34,397 bases of DNA from Verrucomicrobia bacterium UBA3761 (GTDB taxonomy: Bacteria; Verrucomicrobiota; Kiritimatiellia; RFP12; UBA1067): positions 1 to 34,397 of the forward strand of contig DFGB01000067.1 of the NCBI GenBank assembly GCA_002371135.1. The letters are read 5' to 3'. The stretch's first letter is position 1. Every line of letters starts with the position of its first letter. A program made the translations under genes and the position numbers. Below the pieces are notes generated by a model, which was not told the DNA's origin, ran no database searches, and was given only the letters and a program-made list of their open reading frames with translations. Positions 24,070-32,893 of the stretch are shown here, in pieces.

Positions 24070-24078
24070 TGATATAAT
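24070..24078 (+). promoter_or_regulatory. Extended -10 promoter of the rhamnosidase operon
   Basis: TGATATAAT within ATATGATATAAT. A strong AAGGAGG (24092-24098) lies 8 nt before the ATG at 24107. No -35 consensus is present upstream, as expected of an extended -10 or activator-dependent promoter. Confidence 0.75.
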
Positions 24079-24106
24079 TTGTAGCATAATCAAGGAGGCT
24101 GGCAAG

Positions 24107-26566
24107 ATGTTCAGGAAGGGGATGTGTTTGTTTGTTGCCGTATTGGCCGCGATTTTGCTGCGCGCCGCGCAGTGGATTTCCGTGCCGAACGCTCCCGTGT
24201 TCGAGGGCGAAACCCGCAGCGATGCGCAAGTTCTCGACCGCGCCGCCGACGGCACAAGTTTCTTCGCCTGCACTTTCACCAATGCGGGCGACGTCGTCAG
24301 CGCGAAATGGACTGTCGCCGGACTCGGCGTTTTCGAGGTGTTCGCGAACGGAACGCGCGTCGGGGACGACTTCCTGAAACCCGGTTTCACGCATTACGCG
24401 AAAACGAAATATTCGTTCGCCTACGACGTCGCGCCGCTTTTGAAGCGCGGACGCGGAGAAGCAAACACCATCGCAGCCGAGGTCTCCGCCGGCTGGTGGC
24501 GCGATAAAATCCTCACCCCCGGTTCGCATAAGGGCTTCATGGGGAAGAAAAGCGCGTTTCACGGCGTTTTGGAGCTCGTATACGCCGACGGCTCGCACGA
24601 GCGTATCGAAACCGATACCTCGCGCTGGCGTTGCGGCATTGCAGGCCCCGTGACGCATGCCGCGATTTTCGACGGCGAAGAATACGACGCGCGCATTCCC
24701 GCTCCCGTGGACGGCGAGGGCCTTTGCGCCGCGCCCGAGCCGAATACCGAGTTCGAGGGAGAACTCTTGCCGACGTGCGGCGCCGAAGTCGCGCTGCGCA
24801 GGGATCTTGCCATCGCGTGCGGACCGTTCAAGCTGAAGGCGGGCGAGACGCTCGTAGTCGATTTCGGACAGAATGCGTCGGCAGTGCCGGAGTTCCGTTT
24901 CAGCGCGCCGCGTGGCACCGTACTCACGGCCCTGCCCGCCGAAATGCTGAACGACGCCGACGAGGGCGTTCGCGGATGCGACGGACCGGCAGGCAGCGTG
25001 TATCGCGCCAACCTCCGCACGCCGGACGATGGCATGCGCATCCGCTATACGTTCGCTGGCGACGGCGTCGAAGAGTACATGCCGCGCTTTACGTTCTTCG
25101 GCTACAGGTATCTTTCGCTGAGCGCCACGGACGACGTTGAAATCGAACGCGTGGCGTCGATCCCGGTCTCGTCCGTCACGCGAGAGATGGAGACGGGGTC
25201 GCTCGAAACAGGCGACGCCTCGCTCAACCAATTCATCAAAAACATCTACTGGGGGCAGCTTTCCAACTACCTCTCGATCCCCACCGACTGTCCGCAGCGC
25301 AACGAGCGCCTTGGATGGATGGCCGATACGCAGGTGTTCTGCGAGGCGGGCGCCTTCAACGCCGATACGCGCCGCTTCTTCGCCAAATTCACGCGCGATA
25401 TGCGCGACTCTATGTCGGAGGACGGTGGCTACAGCGCGGTTTCGCCGTTCTCGCAATACGGCAACGAAAAGTTTTCCCTAGGCTGGGCCGATGCGGGCGT
25501 AATCGTGCCGTGGACGATATGGCGGCAGTTCGGCGATACCGCCATCGTCGACGCCAACTGGGAGGCGATGAAAAAATTCGTCCGCCGCCTCGACGAGACG
25601 AAATACGATTTCGAGGGCAAACTCGAATATATCTACGCCGATTGGCTCTCGTATGAAAAATTCGAGACGTGCGGCAACGCGTTCGGCGACTGGTGGAAGA
25701 CGTGGAAGGACGACCCCGACGCCAAGAACTACCGCCGGTATCTCGCCGCCTGCTACTGGCTTTACGACGCGCGGCTCATGGCGGACATGGCGCGCGCGAC
25801 CGGCCGCGACGAGGATGCGGCCTGGTTCGAGGCGAGCGCCGGACGAGCGCTTGCATACATCAGGGAGAAGTTCCTCGAAGAGGACGGCCTCCTGCTCGCG
25901 CCCATGCGCGACCTCCAGACGGCATGCGTCTTCGCGCTCAAGCACGGCATTGTCGAAGGCACCGCGAAGGATGCGACGCGCGATATTCTCCTCGCCTCGA
26001 TACGCGACCACGGCGATTGCCTCCAGACCGGCTTCCTCGGGACGAGCTTCATCATGGACGCGCTCACGCTCTCGGGCAGGAGCGACGTCGCATACACTCT
26101 TCTCTTGCAGCACAAGAACCCCAGCTGGCTGTATTCCGTCGACCAGGGCGCGACGACCGTGTGGGAGCGCTGGAACAGCTACACCAAGGCCGATGGCTTC
26201 GGCCCCGTCGGCATGAACAGCTTCAACCACTACGCATACGGCGCCGTCCTCGGCTGGATGTATCGCGTCATGGCCGGCATCGCGCCCGATTTCCGCAATC
26301 CGTCCGCCCCCTGCATCGTCATGGCGCCGCATCCCGACAGGCGCGTCGGCTATTGCCGCGCGCAATATCGCAGCGTGGCGGGGCTCGTGAAGAGCGAGTG
26401 GCGCTACGAAGGCGAAAAATGGATTTGGGAATTCACCGTCCCGGACGGCGCCAAGGCGCTCGTCACCCTCCCGGGCGGGGAGGTTGCGCGAGAATACGCC
26501 CCAGGCGCGTATCGCATCGAAAAAGCGATGCCATTGAATCTCTGCGACTCTGCGTCTCTGCGATAA
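24107..26566 (+). CDS. GH78 alpha-L-rhamnosidase, secreted
   Basis: An 819-residue enzyme with an N-terminal signal peptide (MFRKGMCLFVAVLAAILLRAA). The order of domains is that of bacterial GH78: N-terminal beta domain (FEVFANGTRVGDDFLKPGF ... AGWWRDK, about residues 80-165), a beta sandwich (DFGQNASAV ... PRFTFFGYRYL, about 250-345), then the (alpha/alpha)6 catalytic domain. The catalytic signature DCPQRNERLGW lies at 394-404, with E400 the likely general acid, followed by WADAGVIVPWTIW and VDQGATTVWERWNSY. It would release L-rhamnose from plant polysaccharides, flavonoids or glycans. The start is set by AAGGAGG. The last nine residues (NLCDSASLR) and the TGA-like end come from a CTCTGCG repeat, here a TAA stop. 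It is first in a four-gene operon. Confidence 0.92.
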   Translation: MFRKGMCLFVAVLAAILLRAAQWISVPNAPVFEGETRSDAQVLDRAADGTSFFACTFTNAGDVVSAKWTVAGLGVFEVFANGTRVGDDFLKPGFTHYAKTKYSFAYDVAPLLKRGRGEANTIAAEVSAGWWRDKILTPGSHKGFMGKKSAFHGVLELVYADGSHERIETDTSRWRCGIAGPVTHAAIFDGEEYDARIPAPVDGEGLCAAPEPNTEFEGELLPTCGAEVALRRDLAIACGPFKLKAGETLVVDFGQNASAVPEFRFSAPRGTVLTALPAEMLNDADEGVRGCDGPAGSVYRANLRTPDDGMRIRYTFAGDGVEEYMPRFTFFGYRYLSLSATDDVEIERVASIPVSSVTREMETGSLETGDASLNQFIKNIYWGQLSNYLSIPTDCPQRNERLGWMADTQVFCEAGAFNADTRRFFAKFTRDMRDSMSEDGGYSAVSPFSQYGNEKFSLGWADAGVIVPWTIWRQFGDTAIVDANWEAMKKFVRRLDETKYDFEGKLEYIYADWLSYEKFETCGNAFGDWWKTWKDDPDAKNYRRYLAACYWLYDARLMADMARATGRDEDAAWFEASAGRALAYIREKFLEEDGLLLAPMRDLQTACVFALKHGIVEGTAKDATRDILLASIRDHGDCLQTGFLGTSFIMDALTLSGRSDVAYTLLLQHKNPSWLYSVDQGATTVWERWNSYTKADGFGPVGMNSFNHYAYGAVLGWMYRVMAGIAPDFRNPSAPCIVMAPHPDRRVGYCRAQYRSVAGLVKSEWRYEGEKWIWEFTVPDGAKALVTLPGGEVAREYAPGAYRIEKAMPLNLCDSASLR

Positions 26567-26624
26567 AAATCTATTTCATGACAGTGAATCTCTGCGATAA
26601 AAATCTATTGCATGGTAGTGAAAT
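26540..26624. repeat. CTCTGCGATAAAAA repeats at the rhamnosidase 3' end
   Basis: Three CTCTGCG units end in GATAAAAA, then a 34-bp tandem duplication (26556-26589 and 26590-26624) repeats CTCTGCGATAAAAATCTATT. The rhamnosidase stop codon (TAA, 26564-26566) lies in the first unit. Confidence 0.8.
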
Positions 26625-26631
26625 CGGAAAA

Positions 26632-28764
26632 ATGAACATGGGGATGAAAACCAAAACAAAGAAGTTGCTGCTTCCGGTTGCGGCGCTCTGCGTCGCGCTC
26701 TTCGCCGCGCCAGATGCCGCGTCCGGCGGATTTATCAAAACGCGGCAGGACGGCGACGGTCGCTGGTGGCTCGTTTCACCCGACGGCAGGGATATGTTCC
26801 TGCGCGGCATAGACCATGCCAACTACAACGGCCACTACTGCGAGGCGCTCGCCTGCAATCCATACCGCGAGGAAAACAAAAAACGCTTCTCGTCGCAAGG
26901 CGAGTGGGAGGTGCAGACCCTTGAACGTTTGAAGGCCTGGGGATTCAACGCGCTGGGCGCCGGATGCTCTCGCGAACTCAGGCGGCGGGGGCTCGTGCAT
27001 ATCGAATTTCTCGGCATCGGCGAGAAGTTCTGCGCCAAGGGCGACGAATATGCGATAAGCAGATTCGAGGGGACGCCCGGCACGGCGTTCCCCGACGTCT
27101 TCCACCCCGGCTTCGCCGCGTTCTGCGACGAGATTGCCGCCAAGATGTGCGCCGGACAGAAAAACGACGTCTCCATACTCGGCTACTTCTTCGACAATGA
27201 ACTCGCGTGGGGCGCGAAGGGCGCGTCTTCGACGGGAATGTTCGACGCAGTCATGAAAATGCCGCCCTCGCGCCATGCGAGAAAGGCGCTCGATGCGTTC
27301 CTCGCCAAATGCGGCCTCGACCCGGAGCCGGGCACAATCCCGGAAGAGATGAAGACGCTCTTTCTGCGTTTCGCCGCGCGAAGGTATTTCGAGACAATCT
27401 CCGCCGCCGTCCGCCGCCACGATCCCAACCACCTCCTCCTCGGCGCTCGTTTCGCGGGCCTCAGCTCCGCGCATCAGGTCGTCTGGGAAGAGGCCGGCAA
27501 ATATTGCGACATCCTCACATTCAACAATTACCCGTGGGCGGATCTCGACGAGAACGTCGTCTATTTCTCGCGCAAGGATTCGATCAAGGCGGCGGACGCC
27601 TACCGCCTGCGCTACGAATGGGCGAAGAAGCCGATGATAATAACGGAGTGGAGCTTTCCCGCGCTCGACGCGGGGCTCCCGTGCTCCGGCGGCGCCGGGC
27701 AGCGCTTCAGGACGCAGGCCGATCGAACGAGGGCCACGGAACTTTTCGCACGCACTCTCCTCGCGCTGCCCTTTATGGTCGGCTACGACTACTTCATGTG
27801 GGTGGACGAGCCCGCGCTAGGGATTTCCAAGAAGTTTCCTGAAGACTCCAACTACGGGCTTGTGAACGAGCGCGGCGAGCCGTATCATGGGATTACGTCC
27901 ATGTTCGCGCGGCTCAATCCGCAGGCCGAAGCGCTGCACGCGAAAGGCGAGATGCCGCCTGCGCGGCCGCGTCGCGCGGCCGCGGCAAGCGCGGTCTTCC
28001 CGCCGGACGCCGCCGGCTCTCGCGATGCCGTCTTTTCGCGGGACGGCGCAGCCTACACGCTCGCGACCAAGGCCGGCCTCGTCCTCAAGGGACGCGTCGG
28101 CGCTCGCAATGCGTTCGATTCCGTCTCCGTCGAAGGGCTGGAGTGCGGACCCTTCACGTTCATGCTCTATCATGGAGACTATCAGGACATCGACTCCGTG
28201 GAAAGTGCAGAATGGCTGGCGGAGCGCGGCGCGCTCAGGATAACCGGCGTCGGCGCAAAGGGCGGCAAGTCGTTCCGGCTCGTCTACGATATAATCCCGT
28301 TCGCGTCCAAACCCTGGTTCGCGGCGAATGTAGTCAAGGTAGAGAATACCTGCAAGGAGGATTTCACGGACATCAAGGTGTTCTTCCGCCAATACGCGCC
28401 GTGGGCGGGAGATTGGGCGAAAGGCGGCTACCGCGCGCCGCAGAACGTCTGGAAGGCTCCTTCCTCGGCCGTCTGGATACGCTCGGCGGACGGCGCGTGG
28501 TGCGGCGGGGCGACATATGCCAAGACCATGCGCTACTTCGTCTACTGGATATCCGGCGACGGCAGGCCGCACCCCGACGCGATGTTCTCGCCCGTCGGCT
28601 CCACCGCCCTCAAGGCCGGCGAAACGTGGGAGCCGGACGGTCAAGTCTGGATGGTCGCCGCCGCCGGACGCGGCGGCAAGGACGGTTGGCACGCATTCAT
28701 CGACGAATTCATCGACACCCAATCCAACGGTATAAATCTCAACACCAAAGGAAAACAACCATGA
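26632..28764 (+). CDS. Secreted clan GH-A-like glycoside hydrolase
   Basis: A 710-residue exported protein; the start MNMGMKTKTKK (26632) is followed closely by two alternative ATGs at 26638 and 26644. The signal peptide is LLLPVAALCVALFAAPDAASG. The catalytic part (about 35-420) opens with RWWLVSPDGRDMFLRGIDHAN, typical of agarase- or GH5/GH42-like barrels. Likely acid/base is E190 (FFDNELAWG) and nucleophile E339 (ITEWSFPA), at a spacing normal for clan GH-A. Residues 430-460 form a low-complexity linker rich in Ala and Arg, encoded by two CGCGGCCGCG palindromes. A C-terminal beta-sandwich domain (about 460-710) is unassigned. The gene lies 65 bp after the rhamnosidase and overlaps the next start as ATGA. 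Family assignment below the clan is not possible by eye. Confidence 0.75.
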   Translation: MNMGMKTKTKKLLLPVAALCVALFAAPDAASGGFIKTRQDGDGRWWLVSPDGRDMFLRGIDHANYNGHYCEALACNPYREENKKRFSSQGEWEVQTLERLKAWGFNALGAGCSRELRRRGLVHIEFLGIGEKFCAKGDEYAISRFEGTPGTAFPDVFHPGFAAFCDEIAAKMCAGQKNDVSILGYFFDNELAWGAKGASSTGMFDAVMKMPPSRHARKALDAFLAKCGLDPEPGTIPEEMKTLFLRFAARRYFETISAAVRRHDPNHLLLGARFAGLSSAHQVVWEEAGKYCDILTFNNYPWADLDENVVYFSRKDSIKAADAYRLRYEWAKKPMIITEWSFPALDAGLPCSGGAGQRFRTQADRTRATELFARTLLALPFMVGYDYFMWVDEPALGISKKFPEDSNYGLVNERGEPYHGITSMFARLNPQAEALHAKGEMPPARPRRAAAASAVFPPDAAGSRDAVFSRDGAAYTLATKAGLVLKGRVGARNAFDSVSVEGLECGPFTFMLYHGDYQDIDSVESAEWLAERGALRITGVGAKGGKSFRLVYDIIPFASKPWFAANVVKVENTCKEDFTDIKVFFRQYAPWAGDWAKGGYRAPQNVWKAPSSAVWIRSADGAWCGGATYAKTMRYFVYWISGDGRPHPDAMFSPVGSTALKAGETWEPDGQVWMVAAAGRGGKDGWHAFIDEFIDTQSNGINLNTKGKQP

Positions 28765-31700
28765 AGACGTATCGCGCTATTGCATTCATCTCGGCGGCGG
28801 CGCTCCTCGGGACAAGCGCCATCGCCGGCCTCCTCTACGAACCTGGCAACTACGCCGCGCAGGAGAACCTCGTCCTGCAACTCGACGGCATCCGCAACGC
28901 CGGCGCCCTCAAACCCCACGACAGCGCGGCGACTGCGTGGGTGGATTTGAAGTCCTCGCGCACCGCCGCCATCCGCGCCATTTCTTCCATCCCTGGACGC
29001 TCCGTTCCGGCGACTTCGCTCCAAGACGGCACGGCGGGATGGACGAGCGACGGATATTACTTCGACGGCGTCACCTTTCTCCAGATGAGCGGCGCGCTGA
29101 CGCTCGGCAACACATACACGATACAGATCGTGTGCGACGTCGATACCGGCAAGTTCCAGACGCGCTACACGGATTCAAATGGTGTCATCACAGAAACATC
29201 AGGCACGAACTATCCTCTCCAGTGGCCGGGGTTTATAGGCACGACAGATATTGATGGTAAAGACTACTGCAACATTTACTACAATTGCGGCAGCGGCCAG
29301 CAGCGCGTCAACGCCAAGATGGGTAACGGCAACTTTGACGTGTTCGTCAACAAAACGGCGTGGGGCAACCACTACTTGACGGCATGGGCGAATGGCTCGC
29401 AGGCGTCTCTCTTCGACGGCGCGGCGGTCGGCGAGACGACAAGCAAGAATCCCGCCGTCGGCACGCGTACGCTCACTTTCGGCACGTCGTACGGTTCATC
29501 GACTTACGGCGCGTGGCGGCGTTCGCTCGTCGGCACGATAAAGGCCGTGCGCATCTACAACAAGGCGCTTTCGGACGCCGAGCTCGCCGCGAACCGCGCT
29601 CTCGACGAAGCGCGTTTCTTCGGGACCGTCCCCGTCCACGCCGTCGTAACGACGTCCATTGCGGGGCTAGACGGCAACGAGTCGGGCGAATACGCATTCG
29701 ACTCCGAGGGCTACACGTTCACCGCGCCGGCGCAGGCGACGCTCGCAGGGCAAGTCTACGACTGCACTGGCTATACGCTCGAAACATGGGATGGAGAGTC
29801 TTGGGGAGAAGCCGTCGCCTGCACCGGCACATCCTGCACTCTGAACGATACCACGAAGAAAGTGCGCCTCACATGGCAGTGGGCGCCTGCCGAGATCGTC
29901 GCGCAGAACTACACATGGATGGCCTCTCCCGCGAACGGGACGTGGGACGCATCCAGCGCTAACTGGAACGGTGGCGCGGCGTGGGCCGACGGCAACAACG
30001 CCGTGTTCGGCGCGTCTTCGCAGACGACGGTGACGATTCCCGCCGAACGCCTCGTGAACGACCTCGCGATCAACAATGTCGCCTATACGTTCAACGGCAC
30101 GGGCCCTCTGCGCGTCAAGGGCACGATCACGCCCGTCGGCGCGAAGGATCAGAACTTCAACGTCCCTCTCGCGAGCGGACGCGACGACGGTGCGCTCCGT
30201 TTCTATTCGACCGGCGTCGACTGGAGAAGCGCGTATCTGAACAGCGTCGACAATCTCCAGACGAAGACGGTGCTCGCCGGAACGGTCTTCCTGATGGCGA
30301 AGGGCGATGGTTCGTTCGGGCCCGCACCCGCCGCGCCGGCTGAGAACATCACCATCGAAAGCGGCAACCCCACAATATTCGCCAACGGAGCGGTTACGGT
30401 AAACGCCAACCGCATTGTCAAGATTGCCTCCGGCGCCGCGCTCTGGATGGGCTCGAACAGCCCGTTCACTTACAAGTCGCAAATCGTCGCTGAACCGGAT
30501 GCGGGCTCGGACTACAGTCAGGATACGCTCGTCAAGATTCGCAGCAACTGGAGCGGGCTCGTCACGTTCGACCCCGGAGAGAACCGCACGAACGCTTTTG
30601 GACGCCTCTTCGTCGATACGCGCCGCCTGAAACTCGCGAGCGGCACTACGGTAGTGACGGGTCCGGCGACTTCGGCCGGCGAGGACGCGATAACATACGT
30701 GAAGGGCTATGGCACGACATTTTCGACCGACCGCGGTTATCTTCTCGTCGAGGGCGGCGAACTTTATTCGCCGGCGATGGAAGATGGCAAGGATCGCTAT
30801 GTCGACGTCGGCGCATATGGTCAGGTCGTAGTCCAAAACGGCGGCAAGGTCGTGATGACGAATGGCGTCCAGTGGATCAACGGCTTGAACAGCCCCGGCA
30901 AGTTGACGGTCGCAAACGGCGGCGTGTTCGCCGTCAACCAGCTGCGCGTGAGCCAATCGGGGGCGAACCGGTCCGAGGTGCATCTCGACGAGGGCGGACT
31001 CATCGCCGTTCATCAGCTTCGCATGGACAATAATTCGACGGGGCTTTTCGCGTTCAACGGCGGCTCCTTGCAGGCGACGAAGGAGAACCGCGCATTCTAC
31101 GCCGGTTCTGAAATAAGTTGGGAGAATGTTTCGTTCACAGTCGGCGAGAAGGGCGCCGGGTTCGACCTCTCCAACGGCGTGAATCTCTGGTGGGGCAAGC
31201 CGCTCCAGGGCGGCGTTGCGGAGGGCGAAACGGACGGCGGCCTCTTCAAGAAAGGCACGGGAATTCTCGTCCTTCTCTCCCGGAACTACTACAACGGCTC
31301 GACAGTCATCGAGAGCGGACGCATCCAGGCGCGTGTCGACCACGCCGTCCCGGACGGAACGACACTGCGGCTCGGCGGCGGGGAGGAGACGAAATTCACG
31401 GCCTGGACATACGAGACCGAGAACCCGGCGCGCGCGACCGTCCAGACGATCTCCCGCGTCGAAGGCAGCGGCGCTCTCGACAACATGACGGCCTCCTCAG
31501 TGGGCGGCATTGCGCCGTCGGTCGACGGCACGATCGAATTCCAGACGACATGCGCGCTTTCCGGAGACTTGGAAATAACGATCGGCGAGAATGGCGCTTG
31601 CAGCCTCCTCAAGGTCGCGGCCGGGCAGGATATCTCGCACCTCAAGGTCAAGGTCGTGAACGACGAAGCGCTCGATAAAGCAACCTCATACAAGATTCTC

Positions 31701-31826
31701 GATGCGGCCGGTGGCTACGTCGGCAAATTCGACGAAAGCGCATTGCCCAACGGGTGGTCGCTGAAGTATGAATCGTCCGGCGTCTATCTGCGCCGCACGC
31801 GCGGGATGCTGATAGTCGTCAGGTAA
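28761..31826 (+). CDS. Secreted LamG and autotransporter-type beta-strand repeat protein
   Basis: A 1,021-residue surface or secreted protein. The signal peptide is MKTYRAIAFISAAALLGTSAIA. Residues 30-290 are a LamG/concanavalin-like domain (LVLQLDGI, YYFDGVTFLQMSG ... GTIKAVRIYNKALSDAELAANRA). Residues 395-950 are beta-strand rich, with stretches of the autotransporter-associated repeat type (TWDASSANWNGGAAWADGNN, GGLFKKGTGILVLLSRNYY, NGSTVIESGRIQA). The C-terminus ends in a hydrophobic strand (VYLRRTRGMLIVVR). AAAGGAAAA precedes the ATG. There is no recognisable outer-membrane barrel domain, so it is not a classical type V autotransporter. A role in binding or presenting glycan substrates for the two upstream glycosidases is inferred from the operon. 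Confidence 0.82.
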   Translation: MKTYRAIAFISAAALLGTSAIAGLLYEPGNYAAQENLVLQLDGIRNAGALKPHDSAATAWVDLKSSRTAAIRAISSIPGRSVPATSLQDGTAGWTSDGYYFDGVTFLQMSGALTLGNTYTIQIVCDVDTGKFQTRYTDSNGVITETSGTNYPLQWPGFIGTTDIDGKDYCNIYYNCGSGQQRVNAKMGNGNFDVFVNKTAWGNHYLTAWANGSQASLFDGAAVGETTSKNPAVGTRTLTFGTSYGSSTYGAWRRSLVGTIKAVRIYNKALSDAELAANRALDEARFFGTVPVHAVVTTSIAGLDGNESGEYAFDSEGYTFTAPAQATLAGQVYDCTGYTLETWDGESWGEAVACTGTSCTLNDTTKKVRLTWQWAPAEIVAQNYTWMASPANGTWDASSANWNGGAAWADGNNAVFGASSQTTVTIPAERLVNDLAINNVAYTFNGTGPLRVKGTITPVGAKDQNFNVPLASGRDDGALRFYSTGVDWRSAYLNSVDNLQTKTVLAGTVFLMAKGDGSFGPAPAAPAENITIESGNPTIFANGAVTVNANRIVKIASGAALWMGSNSPFTYKSQIVAEPDAGSDYSQDTLVKIRSNWSGLVTFDPGENRTNAFGRLFVDTRRLKLASGTTVVTGPATSAGEDAITYVKGYGTTFSTDRGYLLVEGGELYSPAMEDGKDRYVDVGAYGQVVVQNGGKVVMTNGVQWINGLNSPGKLTVANGGVFAVNQLRVSQSGANRSEVHLDEGGLIAVHQLRMDNNSTGLFAFNGGSLQATKENRAFYAGSEISWENVSFTVGEKGAGFDLSNGVNLWWGKPLQGGVAEGETDGGLFKKGTGILVLLSRNYYNGSTVIESGRIQARVDHAVPDGTTLRLGGGEETKFTAWTYETENPARATVQTISRVEGSGALDNMTASSVGGIAPSVDGTIEFQTTCALSGDLEITIGENGACSLLKVAAGQDISHLKVKVVNDEALDKATSYKILDAAGGYVGKFDESALPNGWSLKYESSGVYLRRTRGMLIVVR

Positions 31827-31830
31827 TCGC

Positions 31831-32802
31831 ATGGATCGACGTCAATTCTTGAAGGGCGCGCTGGCGCTTGTCGCGCCCCTCCCGCTGCGGTCGTCCGGGA
31901 GGGACGCGCTCTTGCGCGTCCGCCATCCGTCGCGGCCGCGACGGAGCGCGGCCCTCCCCGCGTCGCGCACGTTCGAATATTTCGGCGGCGGCTGGGCGAT
32001 GCACATGTTCGCCGGCCGCACGACCGATATCAGCCTTTCGACGCTTTTTCGCTCGCCCGCCGGGAAAATCGTGATGGTTGATGGCGGATGGGATGTGGAC
32101 GGGGAATTCCTCGTCCCGGAAATCAAGCGGCTGGGCGGGCGGGTCGATACGTGGTTCATAACGCACGCCCACAGCGACCATTACGGCGCGCTCGGCGCGA
32201 TTCTCGCAATGCCGCGTTGCGGCGGGATCGAAATCGGCCGCGTCGCGCTCGACTTCCCCCCGCTCGATTTCATCGAAGAAGTCTCGCCTTCCAGCCTTCC
32301 CCATGTGCGGGAATTTATCGAAAATCTCGAACGAAGCGGCATAAAGAGCGTGCGTCCGAGGCCGGGGAAGGTTTACGATTTCGGCGAAGGCCTCTCTTTC
32401 GAGTGCCTGAACGAGCCGGATTTGACGATTCGCCGCGACGCCATAAACAACTCCAGCATTTGCTACCGCGTCGTCGACGCCGGCAAGTCGCTCCTCGTCA
32501 CGGGCGATGTAAGCGTCGAAATGGGGACCAAGATGGTGGCAAATCTTCCTCTGGAAAAACTCAAGTGCGACGTGTGCTTCATGGCCCACCACGGCCAGGC
32601 GGGGGCGGACAAGCGCTTCTACGAGGCGGTGCGGCCCGAAATCTGCGTCTGGCCCACGCCACAATGGCTCTGGGACAACGATCTCGGCGGCGTCAACGGC
32701 CCCGGCTCCGGCCCGTTCCTCACCAATTACACGAAATGCTGGATGCAGGACCTCGGCGTCCGTCGCCAGATACTCCTCACCGGCGACTGGATAATGGTCT
32801 AG
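31831..32802 (+). CDS. Tat-exported metallo-beta-lactamase-fold hydrolase
   Basis: A 323-residue protein with a twin-arginine signal (MDRRQFLKGALALVAP) and a ComEC/MBL-like core. The metal-binding motif THAHSDHYGA starts at residue 111 (H112, H114, D116, H117). Later metal ligands are probably D in VTGDVS and H253/H254 in MAHHGQ. Between signal and core, residues 17-47 are an Arg-rich linker encoded by three consecutive GC-rich hairpins, an element shared in part with intergenic DNA. It is the last gene of the rhamnosidase operon, 4 bp after the LamG protein. Substrate is unknown; family members cleave esters, phosphodiesters or lactones. The stop TAG is the first part of a TAGCGCGAAGC motif also found at 23998-24010. 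Confidence 0.82.
   Translation: MDRRQFLKGALALVAPLPLRSSGRDALLRVRHPSRPRRSAALPASRTFEYFGGGWAMHMFAGRTTDISLSTLFRSPAGKIVMVDGGWDVDGEFLVPEIKRLGGRVDTWFITHAHSDHYGALGAILAMPRCGGIEIGRVALDFPPLDFIEEVSPSSLPHVREFIENLERSGIKSVRPRPGKVYDFGEGLSFECLNEPDLTIRRDAINNSSICYRVVDAGKSLLVTGDVSVEMGTKMVANLPLEKLKCDVCFMAHHGQAGADKRFYEAVRPEICVWPTPQWLWDNDLGGVNGPGSGPFLTNYTKCWMQDLGVRRQILLTGDWIMV
31877..31957. repeat. Triple-hairpin element inside the MBL coding sequence
   Basis: Three inverted repeats follow each other: CCCTCCCG (31877-31884) with CGGGAGGG (31896-31903); GACGCGC with GCGCGTC (31903-31920); and the 18-bp palindrome CCGTCGCGGCCGCGACGG (31927-31944), then GCGCGGCCCTCCC. The element is in frame and encodes the linker after the Tat signal. 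Confidence 0.8.
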
Positions 32803-32830
32803 CGCGAAGCACTACGCGCGTATTTTAGAC

Positions 32831-32860
32831 TAGACTAACACGGGGGCGATTTGGTATAAT
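32831..32860 (+). promoter_or_regulatory. Promoter of the hydrogenase operon
   Basis: The extended -10 TGGTATAAT lies at 32852-32860, with a -35-like TAGACT at 32831-32836 (18-bp spacer). The tandem TAGACTAGACTA upstream could bind a regulator. The leader to the ATG at 32894 is about 27 nt and holds AAGGA as a ribosome-binding site. Confidence 0.7.
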
Positions 32861-32893
32861 TATAGCCAACATAAGCAACCAAGGATTACCACA

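Noticed and set aside
28761..31826. Classical type V autotransporter
   Set aside because: It has autotransporter-type strand repeats, but no C-terminal beta-barrel domain is visible.
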